A stretch of DNA of 64,000 bases from Beaufortia kweichowensis (lineage: Eukaryota > Chordata > Actinopteri > Cypriniformes > Gastromyzontidae), in assembly GCA_019155185.1 (NCBI GenBank), contig CM032808.1, forward strand, positions 6,872,716 to 6,936,715, given 5' to 3'. Of the stretch, positions 22,561 through 35,440 are shown piece after piece. Every line of letters begins with the position of its first letter. Position 1 is the stretch's first letter. The position numbers and the translations under genes were made by a program. A model generated the notes under the pieces. It did no database searches. It worked only from the letters and a program-made list of their open reading frames with translations, and was not told where the DNA came from.

Positions 22561-24856
22561 AGACAGGTGGGATTTATTTTTTAAGTTTTTCTTTCGTTTC
22601 TTGTTACATCAAACACACACCCATTAAGTTCAATAACAATAAGTAACAGTGTCTGAGTGCATCCATGTTAGGATTAGGGATGTTTTTTAAATAAATAGGT
22701 GAATCAGAAAAATAAATATTCCCATACAAACACACATTACCAGATACATTCATATACCACATTACCATACTGACATTAATAAATAAATTAACTTTTTTGA
22801 GGTGCAATGCTATATCGCTAACAATGTTGACTTGATCCTTTGAGATTCTTGAAATCTGAGTTTAAAATTGAGAAACGCTGAAATACAAGTTTGTCTATTC
22901 ATCCAAAATATAAAATGGCACTTTCAGTATGTCGAGAAATTTATGATATAATATTGTTAATATTATGTACATGTTTTTGCTGCATGAAGTGCACATACAA
23001 GCAACTATACAATCAACAATTCCGAGGCAATTCTACACAATTATTTTAATGATTTATATGAACTTTTATCTACAAAAGCACTGCTGAAGAGAGCATGTAC
23101 TGTATACAGTACATACAGTGATTAATTAAAAACGAATAAAATAAACTTAAAATAAACCCTAGTTTAGTCCTGCTGTTCTCATTCTACAGCTAGTCTAAAT
23201 TTTTTCTACTTGGCCTCAGCAACCAACTAAACAGAATAATACAGCCAGACATTGTTCCCACGCTGTCTCTATTGTCTCCTTTTGAAAACATTACTTTCGA
23301 TATGTACAAAGGATGAAACAAATGAAAAATCTCCTACATTGAAAAGAAGAACAACATGCATGAATTGTTCAAAAATGTGCATGTGCAGTACTGACTGGTG
23401 GATATGGTTTTTTGTTATTTATAACCTACTTTAACCTACCATGTGAAAAGGGTGGAAAATACACAAGCACACTTCTTTGTCAAATCATATTGTCCTGTAA
23501 AGCATATGAGGTCACATGTGAGGAATACACACCATCTGTCTGTCTCTATTTCAAAAGTGAAAAGAGAAGCAAACAATATGATTAAAGAAAAGAATGGTGA
23601 AAACACAATGAACATTATTTATCATCATAATTATTATACCTAGTCTAGACTTCTTTTGCTTTCTTTTTTCAGACATCGTCAGATTTACAAAAGAGATCTC
23701 ATTTGTATTTTAGTGTCTTATGTTATACAATTTAAATGTGTTAGTTAGTTATATGTAGTTTAGATACTTAAGAAAATGACACTATTAAAATACACCAAGT
23801 TATTTTTTACTATACTGTCTGTATAGTATTTCAGGTGTATGGAGAAGGACACAAAAAATACCCAAAGCCAGTTTAAAGGTATTTAGCTATTTAGAGATCA
23901 ATGCTCTTAAAAAACACCTATTTGCTCTTGCAGTTATTCGCTTTCACAAAGCCAGATCATGCTATTAATTAAATAAAAATGAAACATCTATGACGTCAGA
24001 GGAGATTGTGTTGACAATAGTTTTTACGCACACAGTACATCATAAAGTGGGACAGGACAAATAAAACAGCTACTATAGTTATTTGATTAATTGAGTTCTA
24101 TTTTAAATATTCACATTAATATCACAATATTATACAATAACTGGGGCTACATCATTTGATCATTGTGAGTTTAAATGTCAGAGAGAAAAGTGTGTAAGTG
24201 GACAATAAACAACAGCATGATGTCTCTGCTAATCTATAGGCCTATAGCTGTGAATATTTGAGCATATTTCCCATTCAAAGAGATAATGGTCATCATCAGT
24301 GACTGATAGAGAGGAGAAAGAATCATAGTTTTCACATTCAAGTGATTCACATAATAAATATGATGAATTGAGTTTTGATTAAATATGTATTATACATCAT
24401 GTAGAAAAACGACTGAGAAGCCCAAAATGGTATTCTCCGATGGCATTTAAACGAAACTGCTTTTAAAATTTAAATTTAGTTAATCTTTAAGTACATCAGT
24501 ATTAAAATGCTTTAAATATATATATATACGACATCCTTCTAGGTAGGCGGCTCTAAAACATGACGTTTCAGTAAAGGGAGCGGACTCAGCGGAGGCATTT
24601 TCCTTAGTGACGTCGCATACCGGCTGTTTGAGTCGGAAACAGCCATACAGCGTGCAAGGGAAAAAAATGACCGACAGTGACCTCGAATAAGATGTTGGAG
24701 AACTGTCCTTTGTCCTCATCTCTTTATCAAAACACCTGCATTAATGTAGAATACTGAAATAACGACTGTAAATATCAGCGCGCCATCGAAACGTCGAGAG
24801 GGAAACGGATCGTTACTCGTCTGCGTTTCTTCCGCGCGTTTACATTTGCTGCGTAA
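22561..24856. other. Intergenic region and pank1 promoter side
   Basis: No gene recognised. From about 24.58 to 24.86 kb CpG content rises (GCGCGCC, CCGCGCG), fitting the pank1 5'UTR and a CpG-type promoter. A TGACGTC CRE-like site lies near 24607. Confidence 0.5.
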
Positions 24857-27800
24857 ATGATGGAAAATGCTGAAACATCAGATGAAAACGGGACGACGCG
24901 TTATACTAACGGTTTAGCGAATGGATTTCACGACTCACAGTCTGGAAACGGGGACGGTGTATCTTGCGGTTCTAACAGTGGTGGTCTCGGCGTTAGTGAC
25001 AGTGGCAGTAACAGTAGCGGTGGCCATAATGGTATTGAAAATTTCCACCATCTTCATCAGGATTTACACAACAATGGCTCGCCAGCAAAGCGCAGCAGAC
25101 TCAGAAGACGCTTGGATTCAGGGAAGAAGAACAGACCGCGTAAGTATAGCTTTCATCGGTTTATTGATGATTTAAACTATAACGTTAGAAAACAATGACA
25201 ATTATCAAAATATTGCGTAAAACTGTATTCTTGACGTGTTGTTAAGAGCCATTTAGACAATTAAAAAGATTTCAGCGCGATGTTTTTTGATGGTTCGGTC
25301 ATTATTGGATGAAATACTTTGACCAACACGACATAAACGTATTTACATATTTACATAATTATAGTTATTAGAAATGTAAAGTTATTCTGTTGTTTTATCA
25401 TTTTCATTGTATTTTCTGTGTGTGGCGAGAAATATTTACAACGATGAGTCAACTGTTTTTTTCTCATTAGGTTCTTATTCATATTTCCTTTAAGAATGCG
25501 AAAGGTGGTATTTTTAATGACATGAAGTCCCGGAAGTAGCCCCTAAATTTTCCTTTTTGGTTTTATTAAACCATTTGCTGAAAAATGGTTGAAAGACTGT
25601 TCTTAGTGAAAGAAAACGCTCAAATATATCACGTCAATATACACGTTTAAACTCGCTGTATTAAGAGGTTTATTTGTTTTGAAACACCGGGCTATTTAGT
25701 GTTGTGAAATCAATGTGTTCTTCGTTGTGCGAATTTCATTGGCCAGGTCTGAATCAGAGGGTGTGGCTAAAACACGCCAGATATGATGGACAAGCGTGTT
25801 TAACCAATGAACGCGACAAGTCACAAAAAGGGGAGGGAAGTCGTTCAGTATGAACGAGCAGACTGTACAGCTCTTAAGGAATTGACATAAAAACTCAATA
25901 CCCACAGCTCAGGTGACATGAACACATAAAGTTCCCTGACTGCGGATTGTCAATGATATACATTTATTAGATCGCTGGTGGCTCAGACTGTCGTGCCTGA
26001 AAGCATGAAGCTAATAATTAAAAAATCAGGTAACTTCTTTTGCGATATTTGTTTAAAGTAATACATGCCAATAAACATTTAATCTTTAGGATGTAATTCA
26101 GTTATTTCATTTTTTATAAATATTGTCTTTCGTTAGACTACCTACTCAACTCTTTTTCTTGTTGTGAAATTTTCTTTCTTATTGTAAGCAACACTGTGAA
26201 CTCTTCTACAAAAATGATTTCAATTATTTGTGTGATTCCAATCCACAAGCATCCACAAAAACGTTTTTATTGCACAAAATATTTATTGTAGTGGACAAAA
26301 AACTTCATAGTGTAAGCAAGTACCTGCAGAAACAGTAACTTCACATTGCAGCGTGTCCCTTGTACAGACAGTGTGTATTTCTAATTATCCAGTTTATTTA
26401 AAATTAAATTTAAATGCATTGAAAGTTAATGTATTGAGGATTATCCGCATTGATTTTTGACATTTACTGAATACTTTATACTTTTTAGTGAGGTTATTTA
26501 GGACCGAACTGCTGTAACCTTTTTGTATGGAACAACTGTAATGTCACTTTGTTCTTGGTGACTTTGGAGAACTTTGCTCTCTGAGCTTCATGGCAAGAAG
26601 TAACACACACCTTTTACCTACATGCACCACTGCCAGTTACATTATCATCACTGGTCAAAGCAACTCGCTTAGGTAATCAATGATCTAAGTAACTTTATTA
26701 CTTACTGCAAAGCCATTTCACTGAGATATGTTATTTCTGAACAATGCACAGACTGAAGTAAAGTCATAAAGCTAATTTTATCATTGTTATTGTACACTAA
26801 GAAGTGTTTTTATCAGATGTTACATTTGTCTTTCTGCAGCTTGGTTGGTAGAGCATACCTTGAATGCACTGTATATAACTGATATATAACTGTATGTATA
26901 AGTATATAATTGGAAAAAAGGCATCTGATGAACGTAAATGCTATATATGCATGTGCAACTGATCGTAACTTTTTTATTTTGAAGTCAGTTTCTCTGAATC
27001 CTCAGTCAGTCTCTTAGGAACTACTGTTACCATAGCAACAAAAAGCATCATACGCAGCATAGACTGAAATACTGTTTTTTTACCCAGCAACTATAGTAAT
27101 TTGCAACCAGTCAGGTATTCATTAACATACTTATTACCCTAAAATCTCAATATCAGGTGACGAATCATAAAAAATGGCATTTAGAGATTACATGTACCAA
27201 GATTACTGCACATCCATAACTTGTTTGTGACATTTACATACATTGATACATAGGATGCCGAAAGATGCAGGTTATGAAACAATAGTGCAAGTTACAGTTT
27301 CTAAATGTTTGTTTTTTAGCCTTTCCATGGTTTGGGATGGATATTGGAGGTACCCTGGTAAAGCTGGTTTACTTTGAGCCCAAGGACATCACAGCCGAGG
27401 AGGAACAGGAGGAAGTCGAGAGCCTGAAGAGCATCCGCCGCTACCTGACATCCAACGTGGCCTATGGCAACACAGGTATCCGTGATGTTCACCTGGAGCT
27501 GAAGAACCTCACCATGTGTGGCCGCAAAGGCAACCTGCACTTCATCCGCTTTCCCACGCAAGACATGCACCGCTTCATCCAAATGGGCCGAGACAAGAAC
27601 TTCTCTAGTCTGCACACCACGCTGTGCGCCACTGGTGGGGGTGCATATAAGTTTGAAGACGACTTCAGAACGGTACTTGGTCTGCTGAAAATTAAGAACA
27701 TGTTTCTATAAATGATATTACATGAAGATTAAAATGAAATTAGATTTAGTTTCACTCAAACAATATTGTTTTATTTTTGAAAACATTTGTTGATCATTAC

Positions 27801-30353
27801 TAGACTAGTGTATTGATTACATGATTACGTATCTATTTATCACTTATCCAATTTATCCAATAAATGGCCAACGTATGTAAGTTCTGATTGTTTATTTACT
27901 TTCTCACCCAGGTGGCTGGTTTGGAGCTGCAGAAGCTGGATGAACTGGACTGTCTTATTCAAGGTCTGCTGTACGTTGACTCAGTTGGATTCAACGGTCA
28001 TCCCGAGTGTTACTTTTTCCAAAATCCTTCTGACCCTGAAAACTGTGTCAAGATGCCAAGTAGCCTGGAAAACCCCTTCCCTATGTTGCTGGTAAACATT
28101 GGATCGGGGGTGAGCATCATCGCCGTCTATTCTAAGGATGATTACAAGCGGGTCACGGGCACCAGGTAAATGTGATCTTCAAGTAAATAATAACAGTATG
28201 GCTTATTCATTCAAAATTGTCTCATGATAAAAATTTGATCTTTTATAATCCTAAAGAAATGCAACATTTCTGAAATGACTTTCTTCCACCTGCCATGCAT
28301 CAGTCTAGGAGGTGGAACGTTTCTAGGCCTGTGCTGCTTACTGACCGGCTGCGAGACATTTGAGGAGGCGTTGGAGATGGCAGCTAAAGGAGACAGCACA
28401 AACGTAGACAAACTGGTAAAGGACATTTACGGTGGCGATTACGAACGGTTCGGTCTCCAGGGTTCCGCCGTGGCTTCCAGGTACATACAGATTGCCTGTA
28501 CATTTCGGTAAAAATCTGTCCCGTTTGTGATAAGAAATTTTTTTTCTATCTAATTGAATCCTTTAGTTTTGGTCATATGATGAGCAAGGAGAAACGTGAC
28601 AGTATAAGTAAAGAGGACCTGGCCAAGGCCACACTTGTCACCATCACCAACAACATCGGCTCCATTGCCCGCATGTGCGCAGTGAATGAGGTTTGAAAAC
28701 TCTCTTCATGTGTGACTCTTTATGCATATAACTCAAATTTATTCTGTGCTTGTTACCCTTCGAAGCAAACCGTATCAAAACCAAATCTGTGGTGACAAGG
28801 ATGGGCATAAATTCTGTGTGCTATGAGCTTCTTTACAGTGTTGCCTTGTGGCATGGAGATCAAGCAGCATTGTACAGGGCTATCACAGCATACTGACCTG
28901 CCACAAGATGAGCTCTTCATGAGATTACAAAAACTGTTTCACCTTGCATGTTGTCTTAATATGACTTGTGCAATGGTCACGAGTTCTGTTTGAGAAAAAG
29001 TGAGGGGGTTTTATAGTAATAGACAGATTTTGATTTTGGGATATTAAAAATATTGGCATCGGCCAATAAATATATTTTTTTTCTTAAAGGGATAGTTCAC
29101 CCAGAAATAAAAAACTGTCATTAATTACTCACTTCCTCACGTAAGGCCTTTGGTCATCTTTGGATTAAGATATTTTTTATGAAATCCAATAGCTTTTTGA
29201 CCTCCATAGACAGCAACACAACTACCACCTTATTTCCTAAAAAAGTAGTAAAGACATAAATATAGAGGTAAAAATGTCCATGTGGCTACACTGGCGCAAC
29301 CTTAATTTTATGGAGCGACAAGAATACATTTTGTAAGCAAAAAAACAACAACTGTATTCACAAATATAATACACATAATAATACACACATATAATACATA
29401 ATAATACATATAATACACATAATAATACAGATGTTTAATAAAAAATTATGTTTAAATTATGTAAAATCTTAATTTATGTGACAAAAATGTGGAATGTACC
29501 TTTTCATGTGTTCAAATCAGTTTTGATGCAAAAACTAAGCTCGCAATGCACATTAAATTACCATTTAGCATGACCAGTTTTTAGTGTGTCTGCTATTTAC
29601 TGTAGTTCCATTTGTGTAATATCTGCCTTTTATCTATCAATTGGCCAGATTGCTTTCTCAATATTGATATTGGCATGAACTACTAAAGATTCCCTATTCT
29701 TGGCCACTAGTTCTCTTGGTCAGGGTTGCTTAACCCACAGTTCACTGATTCATGCAAGCTAATTTAAAAGTTATACCATGTTATACATAACTTTCATTTA
29801 GTATAAAACACATTCCTTTTTTATGTTGTTTACATATTTGAAGTGCAATATAAATATTTATTTTGACCTTTTTATTTGTTTTCTTTTTTTAGAAAATTGA
29901 TCGAGTGGTTTTTGTTGGAAATTTCCTTCGAATAAACACAGTATCGACTAAGCTGCTAGCCTATGCCATGGACTTCTGGTCTGATGGACAACTGAAAGCC
30001 CTTTTCTTAGAACATGAAGTAAGTTTTTGTTACTTTGCTACAGACTTAACCAGTAACCAAACTGAATTACCAGTTTAACTGAAACTTTAGCTCCCTCTAG
30101 TGTCAGTTTTAAAATCTACCTACTGATGGGAAATCATTTAACCTTTGTGTGAAATAAAATCATCGTGTCGTCAGTGTGTGTACGCCTTATATGCTGTTAG
30201 TAATTGTTTCATTGATGCTCATTAAAAACAGTTAACCAATACCAGATGAACTGAGCATGTACACAAACCATATGCTGTGTTGTTGTCCTGCAGGGATATT
30301 TTGGAGCTGTTGGTGCCTTCCTAGAGCTACTGAAGATGACTGATGACTCCTGA
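24857..30353 (+). CDS. pank1: Pantothenate kinase 1
   Basis: Seven coding exons: 24857-25139, 27320-27672, 27912-28165, 28304-28480, 28567-28690, 29893-30018 and 30294-30353. Frames are continuous and the product is about 458 residues. It phosphorylates pantothenate with ATP, the rate-setting first step of coenzyme A synthesis. Exon 1 encodes a low-complexity Gly/Ser/Asn region and a basic patch (KRSRLRRRLDSGKKNRPR), as in the long PANK1 alpha isoform, a possible nuclear signal. The kinase core starts PFPWFGMDIGGTLVKLVYFE, the eukaryotic PANK nucleotide-binding motif; further conserved blocks are LCATGGGAYKFEDDF, NIGSGVSI, SLGGGTFLGLCCLLTG, NNIGSIARMCA and VFVGNFLRIN. The end GYFGAVGAFLELL is the normal PANK C-terminus. 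miR-107 lies in intron 5, as in other vertebrates. An internal start for a shorter isoform could lie in the 2.2-kb intron 1; I did not find one. Confidence 0.97.
25140..27319 (+). other. pank1 intron 1
   Basis: A 2.2-kb intron (donor GTAAGT, acceptor TTTTTTAG). No embedded gene was recognised. It is the place to look for an alternative first exon of a short PANK1 isoform. Confidence 0.7.
28816..28892 (+). ncRNA. mir107: microRNA mir-107 precursor
   Basis: A stem-loop inside pank1 intron 5, on the same strand. The mature 3p arm occupies 28863-28885: it begins AGCAGCATTGTACAGGG and ends CTATCA, the miR-107 ending (miR-103 ends CTATGA). The 5p arm at 28826-28848 begins AGCTTCTTTACAGTG and pairs with it around a loop containing GGCATGGAGATCA. 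Location in the PANK1 intron is the conserved vertebrate position. It is expected to be co-transcribed with pank1; miR-107 targets genes of lipid and energy metabolism. Confidence 0.97.
29083..29250. repeat. Interspersed repeat fragment in pank1 intron 5
   Basis: Starts AAAGGGATAGTTCACCCAGA, the terminal motif of a very abundant cyprinid short inverted-repeat transposon family, and continues with a typical 'ACTCACTTCCTCA' segment. No matching right end seen nearby, so it is a fragment. Confidence 0.65.
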
Positions 30354-33262
30354 GGACATCTCAACCTCCAAACCAGAAGCTGCTGTAAGATTTCAGGAAA
30401 GCCACATCTCCTAATAAGAAAAAGCCATGTAATAATGTGAGCGAATTTCCCTTCAAATCATCAACACCCCAGCTCTTCTATCACCAAGTCATGTCTATGA
30501 TGTGTTGCAAGAACAGAGCGGTTTGTTTAATAGTGTGATGAGCTGCAGCTCATGCTAACCGTGCTTCACCATCACTGCTATAAATCCAGCAGAGCATCAT
30601 CTTTACCAAAACTAATTGTAATGATCAAATCCATTCTTTATTTGTAAGCTTTATGCAAATAATTGTAAAGGTGTGAAGGTGCATTTCATGTCTATTTGCG
30701 GTACAGTCTGCTGTATACAAATCAAACTTTGTGTATTACTACAATTATTTCTCTACACTAAATTTGTTTACTTTTTAATTAGGGTCGGTATTTTATAAAA
30801 TGCAAATTATGTGTATCTGTGTATCCACAAATAATAGGAGTGTGTAACAGTCATTTACAAATAACATTCTGCAGTCTAGTTGTATACAAACAACTTAGTA
30901 TTATTAGTTGTAGATCCCTAATTCTGTAATAAGAAATCTTTTTCAAATGGCAATTGAATTTCGTTAGTTTAATTTACAGGAAAAGAAATTGTCCAGTAGA
31001 ACTATTTTATCTTTGTTGGGCCTTTTACGATAGTTGATTGTTGATGACATAAAAAGCCTGTAGTTTTAAAGATACTTTTACCTCTTCTGTCTGTATAATG
31101 AACAGAGAACTTATGCATCTGAACTGACACTTACTGTGTTGGGACCAATGTTGACTGGATAACGATATATATTTGAATCGGACAGGTTTCTCATAGTTCA
31201 CTACATAAGGCTTTTGGATATGGGGAGTTTATAAATTCTAATGGTGAGATTTCACTAATCGGAATGTGTTACCGATTTCCCTTACCCTTTGTATATACAC
31301 TGTAGTATATGTTTTTTTTAATTTAACGTTTAACGCACAAACCATCATTGATTTACTTATCATATTAATGTCGTCATGCAGTAGTGTCTCAAGTTTTATT
31401 TGAAACTGCTAACTTTTATTCCTTGACAAACCTCCAGTTTGTCTTTGTGTAATCGCCTCCATCCATCAAACATTTTCAGGTTAATGGCATTGTCTATTAC
31501 CGAAAATATTTTGCCTTATTGTCACATATGTACATTTTAACCTTATTTTAATTTAAAGTAGAAAGCTGTGAAGTTAAAATTTAGTAACAGTGACATTTTT
31601 GATGGGGCTGACTATAAAAGCTCCTGATTCAGAATTTGACTTATACCAAACACGTTTCTAAAGCAAGAATCATAAATGACCTAAAAAAGTATTTTGGTGA
31701 TTATGGTCTGTCTAAATACATAAAATCAGAGAACAAAAGCACTTCCAAGAAGTAAAACATGTATTGACCCCACTTTAAGTCACTGCTGGACAGCAATTAT
31801 TACATGTCCTCATTTTACAAAATTCTGTCAAAAATCCTTTATTTTAAACTTGAAAGTTAGTTTTACTGTAAAAGTATGCAGATGTCTAGCTTTCAGTGGT
31901 TTGCAAGCTTCATCCATTGCAGGGTTTTTTTTTTCAAGAATTGTGAATGCAAGACCAAAACTCTTAATAAGTCACATTTACATTAAGAATATTATCAGGA
32001 TGCAATTTTTATCCAGTGAATTTACTTGTTTTGTGTCAAAGATATTCAGATAATATTATGTGTGTCCTTAAACTATTACGCATTTACCAGCTACTGTAGC
32101 TCAGCAGCAGACCCGTGCTGATTTAAAAGTGTCTTCTAGCTGCTCTGCACATCTGCTCTATTCTCTATTCGACTTGATGCCACTTGCAGGATACGCAGAT
32201 TGTACATGCACTTGATGCTTTCCTTGTCGCTTTCTCTTTCTCTCTTAATACATGTTGTATGTCCTCTGCTCTTAGTCTTTATAATTGCCTTATGCAGTGG
32301 GGTGCCATTTTGACTTTGGATATCTGGATTATGCACAATGGCACCCCAACATCTCTGAGCCACTAAAGTAACTTCCTAGTGTTACGGGGTGCCTTTAACT
32401 GATGGAAACAAGGCTTTATCTCTGTATCCTCTGGTGTTGCTAATGCTAAATCCAGATGTCATTGTATACATTAATCCTTTTTTTTCTATTTTAGTTTTCT
32501 GGACATGCCCCAGTAGATTAAATGCATGTGTTGGTACATTGTATTTTTCCTGAGCCAATGCAAAGCATGTACGCAACTTCCGTGTGTCTTTCCTTGAGCC
32601 CTTGGGTGGATCACTCCACATAATGTAGTTTAAATGCCTTTGTATCGGGTTCTGTTTATGTAAACCAGCTTAATGCTCGGCGCATGTTCAGTCTTCAAGC
32701 AAAATCGTTAAATTGTACGAAACTTGTGATAACCTCTTCGTTCATATGAAAAACGTATCCTGTTTGTCTCGATCTGTACGTTTTCATCGCCATTTTTCTG
32801 AAAGCATGTTTTGATTTCTAAATGCTGAGCTGTCATTACAGCTGAACTGTCAGCTTTTTATGAATAACTTAAGATAATTAGATGTGAATATCTTGTTCTA
32901 ATAATACACATTAATGACCTCAGTCTCTGACAGATTTGTCTGATATGTTATGGCATAAAAGAGTATGTTTAATTCCATGCTGAAAAGTCATTTAACTTCA
33001 ATTCTTTCAGTGTTCAGGCAAACAATCAAAACAGTATCTGCACACTATTAAGAGTGTATTTCTATTGATGATTTTACTTTTTGTAGACGGGCCTTCGGTT
33101 TATTTATGCCTCCTAAGGGATGAACAGTTTGCATTACTAGCTCTAAAAACCATGTCACACAGAGATTTTATATCGTTTCTCATTTATATCATGTGAAAAG
33201 TTAACTTCATTTGTCAAAAAACTATTTTGTAAATAACTAATAAATGTGTTATTATGGAAAAA
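30354..33262 (+). other. pank1 3'UTR
   Basis: Long non-coding tail after the pank1 stop, without another gene. An AATAAA at 33239-33244 is the best polyadenylation signal, giving a 3'UTR of about 2.9 kb. Other A/T-rich signals earlier could give shorter forms. Confidence 0.55.
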
Positions 33263-33369
33263 GAGTTATTGTTGATTTAATCCACATTTCCATTTAGGCA
33301 TTTAGCTGATGCTTTTATCCAAAGCGACTTACAAATAATCCACAATAAATGTATTTCTGTTCATGCAAA

Positions 33370-33850
33370 CAAAAATGACTCAAAATGAATCATTCTGCTG
33401 CAGAACACAAAAGACTATATTTTGGAGCATGTTGGTAAACAAATAAACAAGTCACACCATTTGATCTACATTGTATGAACATAAAACCATTTCTCGAAAT
33501 ATCTTTTGTGTTCTACAGAAGAAAGAGTAAACACTCTAAAAACAAATGTGTTAAAAATAACACAAGATGTGTCTAGTTAGGGACAACACACAGATGTGTT
33601 GTCCCTAACTAGACACATCTTTGTGTTAATTTAAAAACAACACATTTTGTGTTACTTTTAACTCAACTTGTGTTACTTTCAACTCAACATGTGTTGTCCC
33701 TTTTATGTATTTAACACAAAATGACACATTATGTGTTAAACAGCATAACACAAAAATCCCAAAAAAAAGTTTTACGGGTGTTAGATGACATGATGGTGAA
33801 TAAATAGGCTAATGACAGAATTTGTATTTATGGATGTACTATCCCTTTAA
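33370..33850. mobile_element. Short inverted-repeat DNA transposon interrupted by a palindromic element
   Basis: The left part (CTGCAGAACACAAAAGA, then CTACAGAAGAAAGAG) and the right end (GATGACATGATGGTGAATAA to TACTATCCCTTTAA) are the two halves of the abundant cyprinid 'GGGATAGTTCAC' type of element. They are separated by the palindromic insert at about 33.54-33.77 kb. Confidence 0.6.
33537..33768. repeat. Palindromic insertion element with near-perfect hairpin
   Basis: Arms at about 33558-33590 and 33595-33627 are nearly perfect inverted repeats around a few-base centre; each contains GTCTAGTTAGGGACAACACA or its complement. Flanking sequence is full of AACACA and TGTGTT words in both orientations. 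It appears inserted in an older short transposon. No coding capacity. Confidence 0.75.
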
Positions 33851-34129
33851 CACATCTTCATAAACTTAACCCACAAACGGAGACGTTGCAGTTTGTAAAC
33901 AGTGGCGTTGTTCTTCCACGGTTACAAGCTGAGTCAACTCCCGTAACTATATACAGAACAGCCCACAAAGTAAGTGCGAGAATGAGAAATACTCAGCCAT
34001 GCATACTTGCATAATTATCCCTTCACGCGGTAAGGGGAGTGGATAGGGAGGTAGGCAAGTTCATTGCTCGCATGCTTTAACATGTTTGAGTAGTGTGGTC
34101 GGGATGTTCCCACTTCTGCAAACTTGTTT

Positions 34130-34298
34130 CTTGGAAGAAAGCCAAAGCAAAATGACGCGGATGTTGCGCCGCCTCGACTAACCGAGTGTGCAGGAATCCC
34201 TCAAACGTCTGGACCGGTTAATGCGATTCCAGAATCATAAAGTTGACCCGAATAAATGGGGAATGTTTGGACCGTGCTCGCGGCAGATTTATGAAATG
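34130..34298 (+). other. Candidate non-coding first exon of slc16a12
   Basis: A locally GC-rich stretch (GACGCGGATGTTGCGCCGCC) ends in a strong donor, AAATG|GTAAGTG, at 34298. It could splice to the acceptor CAGCAG at 35301-35306 ahead of the slc16a12 start codon. The 5' limit is unknown. Confidence 0.35.
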
Positions 34299-35071
34299 GT
34301 AAGTGATTGATCGGCTTGAGCAGGTTTGCTAACATCTGGCTTACGAAACGCATTTATTTGTTTCTTAATTCTTGAAAACACGTTTTTTTAACTTAATTTA
34401 TAGTTTATTTAAATATATTTTTAAATGTTTTCTTTTGTAACAATAATAATAAAAACCAATAAAATTTACTTTATTAAATTTACTTTATAATATTAACGTA
34501 TTATTAAAAACAAACTGTTGTTTAATTGCAATTGATTATAATTTCGATTGCGTTAAATCTCTCACATTAAATTTGCAAAGTATTATTAATTTAACAAATA
34601 TTCTTTAAGCTGTATAGATGAAAAACAATACATACTGGATAAGTCCTGAATGTCTGCGAATAAAAAGAAATAATTGCAAGCACATCCTGAAATGACGTTG
34701 AAAAAACACCAGAACCACCTAAAATGACCCTTCTTTGCAAGTCCTTGCATGTGACTGAGCTTTCATGTCAAAGATTTGAGACACATTTGCACACATTTCG
34801 TGTAATGCTGACACAGCATGCTTTTGAAAAGAAATCTGTTTTCTGCTTTGATGTTTTTTTTCATGCTGCAGTAAAACACTGTGTAATTGGAACTGTTCCC
34901 ATAGGGTGCAGCACAGACTGATATCCAGATTAACAGATAAAAACAAACTGCAGGAACAGTTGTATAATAAACTAAACTGGCTTCATCATGTCTTGACAAT
35001 GTACACTGTTGAACCAAGGCACATTATTGAAAATATCTTTAAAAATATGGGACTATCAACACACCTAGTTG

Positions 35072-35215
35072 TACTTTAGCTCAACTTGTAGTGCATGATG
35101 CTAGCAACGCCAAGGTTGTAGGTTCGATTCCCAAAGAATGTGTGACGTAATATAAAGCATACCTTAAAAGTCACTTGAGTTAAAAGCATCTGCCAAATGC
35201 CTGAATGGGCCTAAC
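35072..35215 (+). mobile_element. tRNA-derived SINE
   Basis: Begins with a tRNA-like A-box region (TAGCTCAACTTGTAGTGCA), has a B box GGTTCGATTCC at 35121-35131, and ends in the fish SINE tail motif AAAAGCATCTGCCAAATGCC. It lies just upstream of the slc16a12 start. Confidence 0.75.
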
Positions 35216-35440
35216 GTGTCAAAATTGAACAAACCTCTTGCCTGTTAATCATTGTAATTGAGCATTCCTGGTTGTTTTTCTCTTTGTGTCATCTTGTCCT
35301 CAGCAGAGTCTCTGAGCGGACCTCACATCTGCAGAAGGAATTCCATGAGCGGTGAGCGTGGCGGCAGGGAGGTGTAACGTGTGTTTGGGACTAGCTGCAC
35401 GGCTTTTGGAGTTTGAAGGGAATTAGTTGTGGCAGACTTA

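Noticed and set aside
24921..25175. Val-rich plus-strand ORF overlapping pank1 exon 1
   Set aside because: A +1 shadow of the Gly/Ser-rich exon 1; the pank1 frame is the one that continues into the kinase exons.
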